Source of the DNA: Isoperla grammatica
Lineage: Eukaryota; Arthropoda; Insecta; Plecoptera; Perlodidae
Direction: 5' to 3'
Length of the DNA stretch: 64,000 bases
Assembly: GCA_945910005.1 (NCBI GenBank)
Contig: OX246737.1
Span: 79,488,931-79,552,930, forward strand
The notes under the pieces were generated by a model, which was given only the letters and a program-made list of their open reading frames with translations, was not told the DNA's origin and did not search any database. The position numbers and the translations under genes were made by a program. Shown here piece by piece: positions 20,738 through 32,608 of this stretch. Every line of letters begins with the position of its first letter. Position 1 is the first letter of the stretch.

Positions 20738-21112
20738 TTGTCTTGGCGACCGTCTATGCGTCTCAACGACCATCTAGTTGTCTTGGCGACCATCTAGGCG
20801 TCTCAACGACCATGTTGTCTTGGCGACCGTCTATGCGTCTCAACGACCATCTAGTTGTCTTGGCGACCGTCTTTGCGTCTCAACGACCATCTAGTTGTCT
20901 TGGCGACCATCTAGGCGTCTCAACGACCATTTAGTTGTCTTGGCGACCATCTAAGCGTCTCAGCGACCGTCTATGCGTCTCAACGACCATCTAGTTGTCT
21001 TGGCGACCATCTATGCGTCTCAGCGACCATCTATGCACCTCAGCGACGATGTAGACGTCTCAGCGACCGTCTATGCGTCTCAGCGACCATCTAGGCGTCT
21101 CGGCGGAATTAT
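20707..21112 (+). repeat. 20-bp minisatellite
   Basis: About 20 units of CGACCATCTAGGCGTCTCAA and the alternative CGACCATCTAGTTGTCTTGG. The gag-protease frame ends in its second unit. Confidence 0.9.
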
Positions 21113-21190
21113 CAGAAGCGTCGTCTTATAAGACACGTGGGGCAATTGTGCGATCTTTGAAAAGGTTAGATTCCTTTTCACGCGGGAGAA

Positions 21191-21407
21191 TGTTTGTGTA
21201 TCAAACTCTCGTATTTTTACATGTCTAAGGTGGCGGTGTTTTGGTTGCTAACAGATGTTATTCTTAGTGTTTTGTTGTAATAAATTAAGTTTTCAAGATG
21301 CCTAGACGTGTGTTTTTTTCTTTCTTTTAAATTAAAGTAATTTTAGTGAGTAGTAATACTCTGGTCCTCCGGTCTATTCTAAATGCAAACCTCCGCGGGA
21401 CCGAACA
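21191..21407 (+). repeat. 3' LTR, 217 bp
   Basis: Identical to 17710-17926. A purine run GGGAGAA lies directly upstream, a candidate polypurine tract. Confidence 0.93.
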
Positions 21408-21412
21408 CAGGG

Positions 21413-21739
21413 CTAGCTCTAAAACGTGATATTGTTAAATCATACAATAACCACATTTAAACTACAATACAAGCTTTTTAAATTGTCGACAAAGTTTTTT
21501 GTAAACTTTTGCATGTTTGCTGTAAAAGTCATCAAAAATACCACGACATTGTCGCCATTTTATTACAGCTATCGAAATTCTAATAAAAGTTTTTGAAAGG
21601 TCTCGTCGGTACGCCATTTTCTGTGCATAGTATGTGCATCTAACTTCAATGGTCCTTAAATGAGAATTATATCTTTGGAAGTTAGAACACTGTTAAAATG
21701 AAGAAATTAATTGCCGTAAATAAACAACATTCTTTTTTT
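21413..21739. other. No gene recognised
   Basis: AT-rich spacer between the LTR element's target duplication and the next mobile element. Confidence 0.4.
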
Positions 21740-21831
21740 TAGATGAGCGTAGCGAAGCGCAGCGAAGCGTAGTGAATCTCTCAATTCAGTAGTGAATCTC
21801 TCAATTCAACTCGATTGGCGCTTTGTCTGTG

Positions 21832-22253
<422 letters not shown>

Positions 22254-22254
22254 C

Positions 22255-24714
22255 GAAGCTCTTGGGTCCCTGAACAAAGGGAAGTCTCCCGGAATTGATG
22301 CTCTCACTCCCGAGTTCTACTCGTTCTTTTGGAGTGAGCTGTCGGGTCCGTTTGAGGAAATGTTGGCGCACTCCATGGAGACCGGCCTTCTTCCCCGATC
22401 TGCACAAAAGTCCATCCTTACGCTACTTCCTAAGTCGGGTGACAGGCTGGACATCAAAAACTGGCGTCCAATTTCTCTGCTCACCGTGGACTACAAGATC
22501 GTCGCACGTGCTTTGGCAACACGGTTGAGCCGAGTAATTGGCTCGCTGGTCCACCCCGATCAGGGCTACTGCGTTCCGGGGAGAACCATCTTCGACAGCC
22601 TCCACCTGCATCGTGACGTCGTGGAGTACGCCAACACCGAACAGGTTCCCCTAGCAGTTCTCTCCCTTGACCAACAGGGAGCATTCGACAGGGTGAACCA
22701 ACACTATCTCTTTCACCTTCTCCGATCGTATGGTTTCGGCGAAAATTTCGTGCTAACCCTGCGGACACTTTACGCCGGCGCCACGTGCTTCGTACGAGTG
22801 GGGTCATGTTTGACGGCTCCCTTTCCTTTCGGTCAGGGCATACGACAGGGATGTCCCCTGTCAGGTCAGCTGTTCTCGCTTACAGCCGAGCCTTTCCTCA
22901 GACTGTGCAGATCAAGACTCTCGGGGTTTCTTATGCCTGGTCAACTGGAACGCAGACTCGTCGTCTCAGGATACGCCGATGTCGTATCGGTCTTCATCGC
23001 TGACGACGAGGATTTCGACCGGTTGGGGGTAGTTTACCACATCTACGCGGTTCAGTCTGGGGCACGACTCAATACTCAAAAGTTCACCGGTCTGTGGGCA
23101 GGCAGCTGGGTCGGGCGTCGGGACTCTCCACTCGATTTCGCTTGGTCGAGTGAGGGCGGCAAGTGTTTGGGGGTAATGTTGGGCCATACGCCTGTAATCA
23201 AGGCCAGGGGCTTCGACGCGTTGCGGGAAAAGTTCCTCGTCGCAATCCAAAGGTGGCGAGGCCGAGCGTCGACCATGTCTCTTCGTGGTCGAGTTCTAGT
23301 CGCAAACCAGTTCCTGGCACCTAGACTGTGGTACACATTTCAAGTGCTGCCCCCACCTCCTGCGCTTCTCAACCGGCTTCAGGGGGAACTGGCAAATTTT
23401 GTATGGGCCGGCCGGAGACACTGGACGCGTCTGCGCGACCTCTGTGCCCCCGTTCATCTTGGAGGACTCGGCCTGGTCCACCTGGCGTCGAAGGTGGCCA
23501 TGTTCCGAGTCGTTTATGCACACCGATTTCTTTCCAACTTAGAAGATCACCCCTGTCACGTCATGACTCGGCATTTCCTTGGCAAGTTTTGCCGATTAGG
23601 TCTTGGCTGGCAGGTTTTGTTTCACCCCAAAATCGGTGGGCCTGCGGCTCGTAACACCTCCGAGTTTCTCCAAACCGTGCTCAAAGCTTGGTTCTCCCTG
23701 AAACCAAAGCCCGAGAATTTCCCGTCAACGAACTGCGGAATGCGAGACGTTCCCCTGACAGAAACGTCGCTTCTCCCAACGGCCACTTCTCCCTTCATTC
23801 CCTCATGGGCTTTGCTGGGTTGTAAAACGCTCGGGGACCTACTCAATGGTTTGGAGTGGACCGACGTCGACCGGTTGGAGGGCTTTGCCGAACAATCTGG
23901 TCGAGTTCGCCAAGCTCTTGGCGTCAACGGGAACAGGATCCGAGCTTTCTGCCATCTACGTTTTCGTGGCGTGAAAGATGTTCTCGGTCCTGAACCCTGG
24001 CCACCAAATCTGTTGTATCGTCGCCCGTTGACCGGCGAGTGGGTCTCCCTGCTCCCTCAACAGCACAGGCGGTCGATCCTGCGTGACATCATGGTCAACT
24101 CCCTCCGCCTAGACGGTTCTCTAGAGGGACACTGGTCGCACGATCGAGTCAATTGGAGAGCTCTCGTTCGCTCACCCTCCCTTGGATTCGATTCCGAGGT
24201 CGTTTGGCGTTTCAACAAGAACCGTCTGGCAGATCCTATCTTCTTGTTCCACGCAGGGTTGGCCGGCTCTCGCCTGTGCCCCTGGTGCCAGGTCGAGGGT
24301 TCGGCTTGGCACATGATAGTGCCCTGTCGCCGGGCCGTGCAAATGTGGCGTCTGGCTGATTTGCTAATCAGAAACTTACTGGGTCGCCGTGGATTGTCTG
24401 CTCGAGAGCTCTATGTCGGGTTCAGTCCCGACAATACCTCCACCTCCAACCAAATCGACTTGGCCAATTTCGTTCTCGTGTTGGCCAAGAGCACAGTCTA
24501 CAGGCTACTTGTAAGCTTCTTCAAAGAGGACCGCGAGCCTGCGCTCTACGATTATGTCCTAAAAGCTCGTCTAAAGTCTCGCATCATCAAGGAGTACGCT
24601 TGGTACCTTGGTCGTGGAGCGATCGATGGCTTCATGGCAAAGTGGTGCGATAGAGAGGCGCTCTGCTCCATTGAAAATGGCGAGATTCTCTTTAGCCAAG
24701 CGCTTACACAGTAA
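22255..24714 (+). CDS. LINE reverse transcriptase, open but with YADV in place of YADD
   Basis: About 819 codons without a stop. Recognisable reverse transcriptase blocks in order: GKSPGIDALTPEFY near the start, LTLLPKSGD, WRPISLLTVDYK, LSLDQQGAFDRVN (first catalytic Asp), QGIRQGCPLS, then SGYADV at residues 238-243. The second Asp of the catalytic YADD pair is Val (GTC, 22981-22983); copy 2 has GAC there. A C-terminal CPWCQVEGSAWHMIVPC motif (C-x2-C, H, C) is the zinc knuckle typical of L1/Tx1 ORF2. The frame has no start of its own because the 5' part is missing. It should be inactive in reverse transcription despite the clean frame. Confidence 0.85.
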   Translation, partial: EALGSLNKGKSPGIDALTPEFYSFFWSELSGPFEEMLAHSMETGLLPRSAQKSILTLLPKSGDRLDIKNWRPISLLTVDYKIVARALATRLSRVIGSLVHPDQGYCVPGRTIFDSLHLHRDVVEYANTEQVPLAVLSLDQQGAFDRVNQHYLFHLLRSYGFGENFVLTLRTLYAGATCFVRVGSCLTAPFPFGQGIRQGCPLSGQLFSLTAEPFLRLCRSRLSGFLMPGQLERRLVVSGYADVVSVFIADDEDFDRLGVVYHIYAVQSGARLNTQKFTGLWAGSWVGRRDSPLDFAWSSEGGKCLGVMLGHTPVIKARGFDALREKFLVAIQRWRGRASTMSLRGRVLVANQFLAPRLWYTFQVLPPPPALLNRLQGELANFVWAGRRHWTRLRDLCAPVHLGGLGLVHLASKVAMFRVVYAHRFLSNLEDHPCHVMTRHFLGKFCRLGLGWQVLFHPKIGGPAARNTSEFLQTVLKAWFSLKPKPENFPSTNCGMRDVPLTETSLLPTATSPFIPSWALLGCKTLGDLLNGLEWTDVDRLEGFAEQSGRVRQALGVNGNRIRAFCHLRFRGVKDVLGPEPWPPNLLYRRPLTGEWVSLLPQQHRRSILRDIMVNSLRLDGSLEGHWSHDRVNWRALVRSPSLGFDSEVVWRFNKNRLADPIFLFHAGLAGSRLCPWCQVEGSAWHMIVPCRRAVQMWRLADLLIRNLLGRRGLSARELYVGFSPDNTSTSNQIDLANFVLVLAKSTVYRLLVSFFKEDREPALYDYVLKARLKSRIIKEYAWYLGRGAIDGFMAKWCDREALCSIENGEILFSQALTQ

Positions 24715-24801
24715 AGCCAAATGTCTTTAGTCTTCGACCGGTAGGGTTTGTTTTCCAAACCCAAACTTTGTTTTCATTCTTTCCTCCAATATCGACGGGA
24801 A

Positions 24802-24826
24802 GGAAGCAGGCCCTCAGCCTTCATCC
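24802..24826 (+). promoter_or_regulatory. 3' UTR hairpin of LINE copy 1
   Basis: GGAAGCAGGC pairs with GCCTTCATCC around loop CCTCA, 8 of 10 pairs. Copy 2 keeps a stem at the same place with different bases. LINE reverse transcriptases often bind a 3' stem-loop; that role is inferred. Confidence 0.5.
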
Positions 24827-24969
24827 TAAAGTGCAATTTTAAGCTGGATTTCTGTTCCATTCCTTGTAACTATCCTCTATTGATTCCGTCAGATTGAAGA
24901 GACTTGTTTCATGTTTTTGAGTTAACATATCCTTCTGGACATAGTTTTCTCTCCCCTATCGGTTTTATC

Positions 24970-25369
<400 letters not shown>

Positions 25370-25371
25370 AT

Positions 25372-28300
25372 CAGGTTCGTTCGACTACGCCGACAGCCCA
25401 ACGACGAAACGTTCATTCGGCTGGAGCGGCGAGTCGACCAAATCGTGTCTGGCCCCTTGCTTGGGGGACACACCACGGCCGATTTAGCCCGTGCTAACGA
25501 GCAAGTTCGCGAGGCCTACACACGACGAAGCGAGAGACTGTTGGCACACTCTCGTTACGAACAAATGCTTGCCATAGACAGTCCTGCAGCTCCGAATTTG
25601 GCGCGGGACATGGCACCAACTTTCCAGCCTCTTAAACAGCTGCGGTTCGAGGGACGTATCGTCTCCGACGTCTCATCTCTCTGCACGGCAGCAAAGCAAC
25701 ACTTCCAGGAGGTCTATAGTGCCATGCCCGTGGCCATCGATGGGGACTCGCCTTTGTACGAGTTGCTGCCAACTCTCTCTCGCTTCCAACGCGAAAGTCT
25801 GGATCGGCCCTTCACTCACCAAGAACTCTCAGGTTGGAATTCATAGTCGGCCCCTACACCTAGGGGCGCCCATTGTTACCAAGGTAACAGTTGTTTCCAT
25901 GTTATTTCCCATAAACAAAACAAATCCATAGCAACAATGGGTGCCCCTAGGTGTAGGGGCCGACTATGAATTCCAACCTCAGACGCGCTGGGCTCCCTGA
26001 ACAAGGGTAAGGCCCCAGGCAACGGTCTCACTCCCGAGTTCTACTCGTTCTTCTGGAATGAGCTGTCTGACCCTTTCAAGTCCGTGCTGGAGTGCTCTCT
26101 AGTGGATGGGTTTCTCCCCAAGTCCGCTCAAAAATCCATTCTGACCCTTTTGCCTAAATCGGGAGACAGGATGGAAATCAAGGACTGGCGTCCCATCTCC
26201 CTCCTCACCGTGGATTATAAAATCCTAGCCCGCGCTCTAGCGACGCGTCTTAGCGAGGTAGTCAGCTGCCTGGTCCATCCTGACCAGGGATATTGCATTC
26301 CCGGGAGAACTATCTTTGATGGTGTCCACCTGCACCGAGACGTCCTGGAGTATGCTAACAGTGAAGGATGCCCCTGGCAGTGCTGTCCCTCGATCAGCAG
26401 GGTGCGTTCGACAGGGTCAACCACGACTATCTCTTCCACCTTCTTCGCACTTACGGGTTCGGAGAGTCTTTCGTGAGTACCCTGCGAACGCTGTACGCCG
26501 GGGCCACGTGTCATGTACGGGTGGGGTGCTGCCTCACGGCAACCTTTGTTTTTGGCCGTGGCATCCGACAGGGTTGCCCGCTTTCAGGGTTACTCTTCTC
26601 CCTGACGGCTGAGCCGTTTCTCCGTCTGTGCAGAACAAAACTCGAGGGTTTCTCTCTGCCGGGTCTGCCCGAACGCAGGCTCGTAGTATCCGGCTATGCC
26701 GACGACTTCTCGGCATTCATTGCCAACAACCAAGATTTCGATCGCCTCCGAGAAGTGTACGATGTCTACTCTGCACAGTCGGGGGCGAAGCTAAATGCCG
26801 AGAAGTCCACGGGACTGTGGGCGGGCAGTTGGATCGGCCGGCTTGACGCCCCGCTCTGGTTTGCGTGGTCCAACGAGGGCGCCAAAGGTTTGGGAGTCGT
26901 GTTAGGAAACACGCCCGGCGTGGTGGCCAGGAGCTTGGAGGAATTGCTCACTAAGTTCATGGCAGCAGTTCACAGGTGGCGTTTCAGGTCGTCGGCAATG
27001 TCGCTTCGTGGCCGCATCCTGGTGGCAAATCAGTTCCTGGCCCCCAGGCTATGGTACACCTTCCAAATAATTCCTCCCCCTCTGGCTCTTATTAATCGGT
27101 TGCAGGGAGAACTGGCCAACTTCGTTTGGGCGGGCAGGAGACATTGGACTCGCCTACGAGAACTTTGCGCTCCTCTTCATCTGGGGGGGCTCGGTCTGGT
27201 TCACCTTGCGTCCAAGGTAGCGATGTTTCGGGTGCTCTATGCCCACCGATACTTATCGAACTTGGACGACCATCCCTGTCACGCCATGACCCGACACTTC
27301 CTCGGAAAGTTCCGACGTCTTGGTCTTGGGTGGCAGGTATTGTTTCATCCGCAAATCGGTGGACGAGCAGCCCGAAGCACGTCCGATTTTCTCCGGACGG
27401 TTCTGGTGGCTTGGTTCTCCCTGCAAATAAAGCCTAGAAATTTTCCCTCCACCATCTGGGGTCTGCGCGACGTACCGCTAACGCTGACGTCACTTATCCC
27501 CACAGCCACCTCTCCGTTTATTCCGACCTGGTCTTCACTGGGATGCACAACGTTGGGAGACCTCCTTGTTGGGGACGAGTGGCTGGGGGTCGACCAACTG
27601 GAGGGTTTTGATGGGCTACTCGGTCGCACTCGGGGGGCTCTGACAATCAACGGAAACAGGATCCGGGCCTTTTGCAGCCTCCGGTTCCGTGGGGTATTGC
27701 AGATTCCGGGTCCTGAACCCTGGCCACCGGCGCTTTTCTACCGCCGCCCGCTTTCCGGCAAGTGGGTGCCCCTTCTTCCCGAGACCAACAGGCGGTCGAT
27801 CCTGCTCGACATCATGGTCAAGGGGCTCGGTATAGACGGTTCGGCAGAAGGCCAATGGTCAAATGATCGGGTCAACTGGAAAGGCTTAGCTCGGCCACCT
27901 TCGTTAGGCTTAGATTCCGAGGTGGTTTGGCGATTCAACAAGAACCGTCTAGCCGATCCCATATTCTTGTATCACGCAGGACTGACCGCCTCCCGCCTGT
28001 GCCCATGGTGCCAGGTCGAGGGGACAGCCTGGCATATGCTAGTCTCATGTCGGCAGGCCACAGCCATGTGGCGGTTGGCTGACTCCTTGATCAGGGGCAT
28101 ACTGGGACGCCCTAGACTGTCTCTGAGAGATCTCTATGTCGGGTTCTGGCCCGACAAGGCCTCCAATGCCACACAGATAGATCTGGCCAACTATGTTCTC
28201 GTGTTGGCCAAGAGCACAGTCTACAGGCTCCTAGTATGCTTTTTCAAGGATGGTAGGGTGCCTGCTCCCTACGAGGTTGTCCTAACGGCCCGTCTGAAGT

Positions 28301-28437
28301 CCCGCCTCCTCAAGGAGTATGCTTGGCATCTCGTGCGCGGGACGATTGACAGCTTCAGGACAAAGTGGTGTGAGAGAGAGGCACTCTGTTCCATCCTTGA
28401 TGGAGAGCTCCTCTTTAGCCAAGCACTATCCCAGTGA
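25372..28437 (+). pseudogene. LINE reverse transcriptase ORF2, broken by a MITE and a frameshift
   Basis: The frame runs from the truncation (FVRLRRQPNDETFIRLERRV) through the linker ahead of the reverse transcriptase. It is split by a MITE at 25832-25978 and resumes in frame at DALGSLNKGK. Near 26360-26368 the frame shifts by one base (NSEG... against a frame beginning MPLAVLSLDQQG). From 26368 it is open to TGA at 28435-28437, with LSLDQQGAFDRVN, RQGCPLS, an intact YADD (26695-26706) and the C-terminal CPWCQVEGTAWHM zinc motif. The enzyme core residues survive, but no continuous protein is possible. Confidence 0.87.
25832..25978. mobile_element. 147-bp MITE, copy 1, inside the LINE
   Basis: Begins GGTTGGAATTCATAGTCGGC and ends with its inverse; TCA is duplicated on both sides (25829-25831, 25979-25981). 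The LINE codons CTC TCA GAC GCG are restored if the element and one TCA are ignored, which proves the boundaries. Identical to the copy at 34087. A 3-bp duplication fits PIF/Harbinger or CACTA-type elements; which one is unclear. Confidence 0.92.
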
Positions 28438-28524
28438 AGCTCATATATATTTTCAGTTACTGACCGGTAGGGTTTGTTCACCCAAACCCTAATATTAATG
28501 ATTTTGTAAGTATTTTCGACGGAA

Positions 28525-28548
28525 GGAAGAAGCCCATTAGGCTCTTCC
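28525..28548 (+). promoter_or_regulatory. 3' UTR hairpin of LINE copy 2
   Basis: GGAAG pairs with CTTCC, and AGCC with GGCT, around loop CATTA with a single bulged A. It sits at the same place as the copy 1 stem although several bases differ. Confidence 0.55.
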
Positions 28549-28686
28549 TAGTTATTTTTTGTTTTCTCTGCCATACATTATTAACGTCCTCAAAATTGTT
28601 TTCCGTCAGCATTTAGTTCTTTTGTTTAAGTTTTGAGAAAAATATATCCTTTTGAAACAACGTTTTCTCTCCCCTATCGGTCCATT

Positions 28687-28980
<294 letters not shown>

Positions 28981-29166
28981 CAAAGTGCCGATCGAGTTGA
29001 ATGGAGAGATTCGCTACGCTCATCTAATTTTCCCCAAGGGGCTGTTTAGATTAGATGGTAAGAATAAGAGAAGTAGGTAATTAAGTTGTCACCTTGAACT
29101 CGGCTGTGCCGTAAGCATCAGAATAATTTCTATGGGACAAATATAATATATGTATTATGTAGACAT

Positions 29167-31092
29167 AAAGTGTATTCCACCGAATGAATTCACTGCCGTT
29201 TTTGCACGCAACTGCTATGCGCGCCAAGGGTCTTCCCCCACCACCCGGCCGCGCGCTCAGAGTGAGAGACTGCTCGTAAATTATACCTGTCCTGTCCTGT
29301 TGTAAATGTCCTCTATTCATACTGTAGTCACACATACAAAATCCACAGATTCATTATTTCGTAATAGTAGAGCAGCAAAGTGTATCTCGTAGGCTATTCG
29401 TGGAAGAGTATAGCGGTAAACGGGATTATGCAAAGGCATGTATAACAATGATTTTGGACCAGGGTTACATCGTCAAAATTGCTGCAGACGGCGTCAGTGG
29501 CGCCGCGACGCCACCTGACGCCGCCACACGACGCCACCGAACGTTTTGGCTTATAACTTTTACACCGTTTGTTCTACAGAAAAAACGAAAACGATTTTTC
29601 ATTCAGTTTTTAAATACGAATCGATTGGTGCCAAAAACGTTATGATTAGATGAGCGTAGCGAAGCAGAGTGAATCTCACATTTCAACTCGATTGGCGCTT
29701 TGTCTTTGATTGTGCACTAAAGTTTGTTCGTCACGCACGGTCACACGGCTTGACGGATTTGGCTGAAATTTTAGATAAACTCTTGTGACTACAAGTATAG
29801 ATGCTGTTAACATAAACAAGAAAATCCGTCAAGATTCCAACCTACAAAAAATTAATTAGTGAAAAATATCGAGTTTTAATTTTTTTGTTCTTCGCGCACA
29901 GGTTAAACTTCTTAACGGATTTGGCTGAAATTTGAAGTCAACACTCTGGACTATTAAAGTAGATGCTGTTAACATAACAAAGAAAATCCGTCAAGATTCC
30001 AACCTACAAAAAATTTATTACTGAAAAATATCGAGTTTTAATTTGTTTTACTAAAATTTATGGACGGATTTAAATATTGTTTTATATTTATGTCCAAAAT
30101 AAGAATATTGGCTCGTGATAAAAGTTTGAAAGTAGTAACTTGAACCGCCATTTTGTAAAAAAATATTTTAATTTTTTGTATGCAAAAGTTTGTTCGTCGA
30201 GCACAAGTCAAACGGCTTGACGTATTTGGTTGAAATGTTCAGTGAACACTCACGCTCACTACACAAGATGCTGTTAGCATATCCAGCAAAATCCGTCAAG
30301 ATGGCAACCTACAAAAAAATAACTACTAAAACAAATAAAATATTTTATTCATTTTTTAAATTAAAACTTGCACTCGGATTTTAATAATTTTTTTAAATGA
30401 ATTGCAGAATAATAGTGTCAACCTATGACAGGAGTTTTTAAATGGTTTTGTTAACGGAAATCTTGTAACCAAATATTTGTTTATTTACGGCAATATATTT
30501 TGCTATTGTCAACTTTTTTTGCTAATATCTGTACTCCCGTTTGGGTCCTGGGTAGAATTTGGCCCAGGTAATATATCTGTCGATTATAAGAGGCGAAAAA
30601 ATAAGGGCCCTCCTTTCTCTGTCCTCCAAGGAGCATTAAAAGTACGCATTCCTGTCCACCACGATAAGGTAACAGTTGCTGACAAGAGCAAATGCTTCGG
30701 TAGGGCCACCGTAGCCGGACAGGTCGAAGCCAAACGAAACGAAATTATAACAGGTAAATGCCTTGTTTGATTAAAAAAAAAAATCGGTTAACGCAGAGCG
30801 TTTTCCTAGTCATTAAATATTTAGACTGGTTATATCATTACAACCTTACAAAAACGATTTTTTTAAGTTATGAGTGCTATTAGCAGTCACTCTCTTGGGG
30901 AGGTGTCCCCCTATAGCCAGTAAAAATATATTCGTTATGTCCTTGTTACTTGAATCCTACACGACGTGGTGACCGGTTCGCCCAACAGTTTAAACTGCGC
31001 ATACCTTAAAAAATAATAGTAGTTTATTTTTCAATCACATCCTTATACCGTTGTCTACGCATTTTCATTAATGCCCTATTAATACTTGCTTA
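29167..31092 (+). repeat. Left arm of a large palindrome
   Basis: About 1.9 kb that reappears inverted at 31483-33969 and 37149-37374. In order: a segment pairing with 37149-37374, GTGGAAGAGTATAGCGG, a GC-rich GACGCCACC stretch, a TA-flanked GATGAGCGTAGCG terminus (29650), TTCGTCGCGCACAGG-family units starting near 29727, 29888 and 30190, an exon-like frame, and CGGTTCGCCCAACAGTTTAA. Tandem units inside long inverted arms recall foldback elements. Confidence 0.85.
30556..30753 (+). pseudogene. Duplicate exon in the left arm, orphaned
   Basis: A 198-bp exon-like block bounded by GGTAG and CAG|GTAAAT, phase 1 at both ends, encoding FGPGNISVDYKRRKNKG and KVTVADKSKCFGRATVAGQV among others. I recognise no domain. 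The right arm has the same exon differing by one residue (V to A), and there it can join a CXC exon. Here no partner exon follows on the plus strand, so I call it an orphaned duplicate. Confidence 0.5.
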
Positions 31093-31287
31093 CCATCTAA
31101 ATGACCTGTATTCCTACCCTGATTTTCGTCACAGTAGACAAAACAGATAACTGATACTCTTATTTACTTACTTACTCACTTACTAGATACAATAGTTCAG
31201 CATTGAACTTTCTTTGAATTCCATCATTTCTCACAATGTCTACATTTTACAAAGCTTTACACGATAAAAAATTTAAAAAGTACTTAC

Positions 31288-31479
31288 AATCTACTCTAGT
31301 AAGATAATCTTCATCTTCATCGGATGAAGTATCAGGCAATGACTCAGAAACTGAGTTCAAGCAAATGTTGTCCTCGTCTTCGGTTGTGCAGTTGCATAGC
31401 TCCGTACACCGTAAACCGTGCGATTTGCAGCTGCACCGCGATGCACATCTTGATTTAGAGCAGTTGCATTTGACAAGTT
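31288..31479 (-). CDS. CXC cysteine-rich exon at the palindrome centre
   Basis: A minus-strand exon of 192 bp between acceptor CCATAATAG and donor GTAAGT. It completes a phase-1 codon to Glu after the exon at 31827-32024. It encodes LVKCNCSKSRCASRCSCKSH, then GLRCTELCNC and an acidic serine-rich tail (SVSESLPDTSSDEDEDYL). The C-x-C, C-x3-C-x-C pattern resembles tesmin/TSO1-type CXC zinc-binding segments, also common at the C-terminus of uncharacterised invertebrate proteins. It lies in the spacer between the arms, so it is single-copy here. The protein ends in a further exon not identified. Confidence 0.6.
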
Positions 31480-31826
31480 CTATTATGGCAGTATGAATAG
31501 GGGAGTAATGAACATGCGTAGACAACGGTATAAGGATGTGATTGAAAAATAAACTACTATTAATTTTTTAAGGTATGCGCAGTTTAAACTGTTGGGCGAA
31601 CCGGTCACCACGTCGTGTAGGATTCAAGTAACAAGGACATAACGAATATATTTTTACTGGCTAGGGGGACACCTCCCCAAGAGAGTGACTGCTGATAGCA
31701 CTCATAACTTAAAAAAATCGTTTTTGTTAGGTTGTATAATGATATAACCAGTCTAAATATTTAATGACTAGGAAAACGCTCTGCGTTAACCGATTTTTTT
31801 TTTTTTTTATCAAACAAGGCATTTAC

Positions 31827-32024
31827 CTGTTATAATTTCGTTTCGTTTGGCTTCGACCTGTCCGGCTACGGTGGCCCTACCGAAGCATTTGCTCTTGTCA
31901 GCAACTGTTACCTTATCGTGGTGGACAGGAATGCGTGCTTTTAATGCTCCTTGGAGGACAGAGAAAGGAGGGCCCTTATTTTTTCGCCTCTTATAATCGA
32001 CAGATATATTACCTGGGCCAAATT
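31827..32024 (-). CDS. Exon upstream of the CXC exon, in the right arm
   Basis: 198 bp, phase 1 in and phase 1 out, between acceptor GGTAG and donor G|GTAAAT. It encodes 66 residues including YKRRKNKGPPFSVLQGALKA, DKVTVADKSKCFG and EAKRNEIIT. Its last base joins AA of the exon at 31479 to give Glu, so the two can be spliced in frame. I do not recognise the N-terminal sequence. The polypyrimidine tract before it is moderate. An expressed gene is possible but unproven. Confidence 0.5.
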
Positions 32025-32608
32025 CTACCCAGGACCCAAACGGGAGTACCGATATTAGCAAAAAAAGTTGACAATAGCAAAATATATTGCCGTAAATAAA
32101 CAAATATTTGGTTACAAGATTTCCGTTAACAAAACCATTTAAAAACTCCTGTCATATGTTGACACTATTATTCTGCAATTCATTTAAAAAAAATATTAAA
32201 ATCCGACGGCAACTTTTAATTTAAAAAATATATAAAATATTTTGTTTAAGTAGTTATTTTTTTGTAGGTTGCCATCTTGACGGATTTTGCTGGATATACT
32301 AACAGCATCTTGTGTAGTGAGCGTGAGTGTTCACTGAACATTTCAACCAAATACGTCAAGCCGTTTGACTTGTGCTCGACGAACAAACTTTTGCATACAA
32401 AAAATTAAAATATTTTTTTACAAAATGGCGGTTCAAGTCACTACTTTCAAACTTTTATCACGAGCCAATATTCTTATTTTGGACCTAAATATAAAAAAAA
32501 TATTTAAATCCGTTCATAAATTTTAATAAAACAAATTAAAACTCGATATTTTTCAGTAATAAATTTTTTGTAGGTTGGCATCTTGACGGATTTTCTTGGT
32601 TATGTTAA

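Larger units (their letters stand above)
17710..21407 (+). mobile_element. Complete young LTR retrotransposon, BEL/Pao-like, lacking pol
   Basis: Two 217-bp LTRs, identical base for base by eye, flank the element, and the 5-bp duplication CAGGG lies on both sides (17705-17709, 21408-21412). Between them are a leader, a gag-protease frame and three minisatellites. Reverse transcriptase, RNase H and integrase are absent, so the element must have been mobilised by proteins from a related autonomous copy. Identical LTRs mean a recent insertion. Confidence 0.92.

Noticed and set aside
20058..20934. Alternative-frame proteins of 200-276 residues over the 21-bp repeat
   Set aside because: By-products of a repeat whose length is a multiple of three; only the frame continuous with gag-protease is supported.
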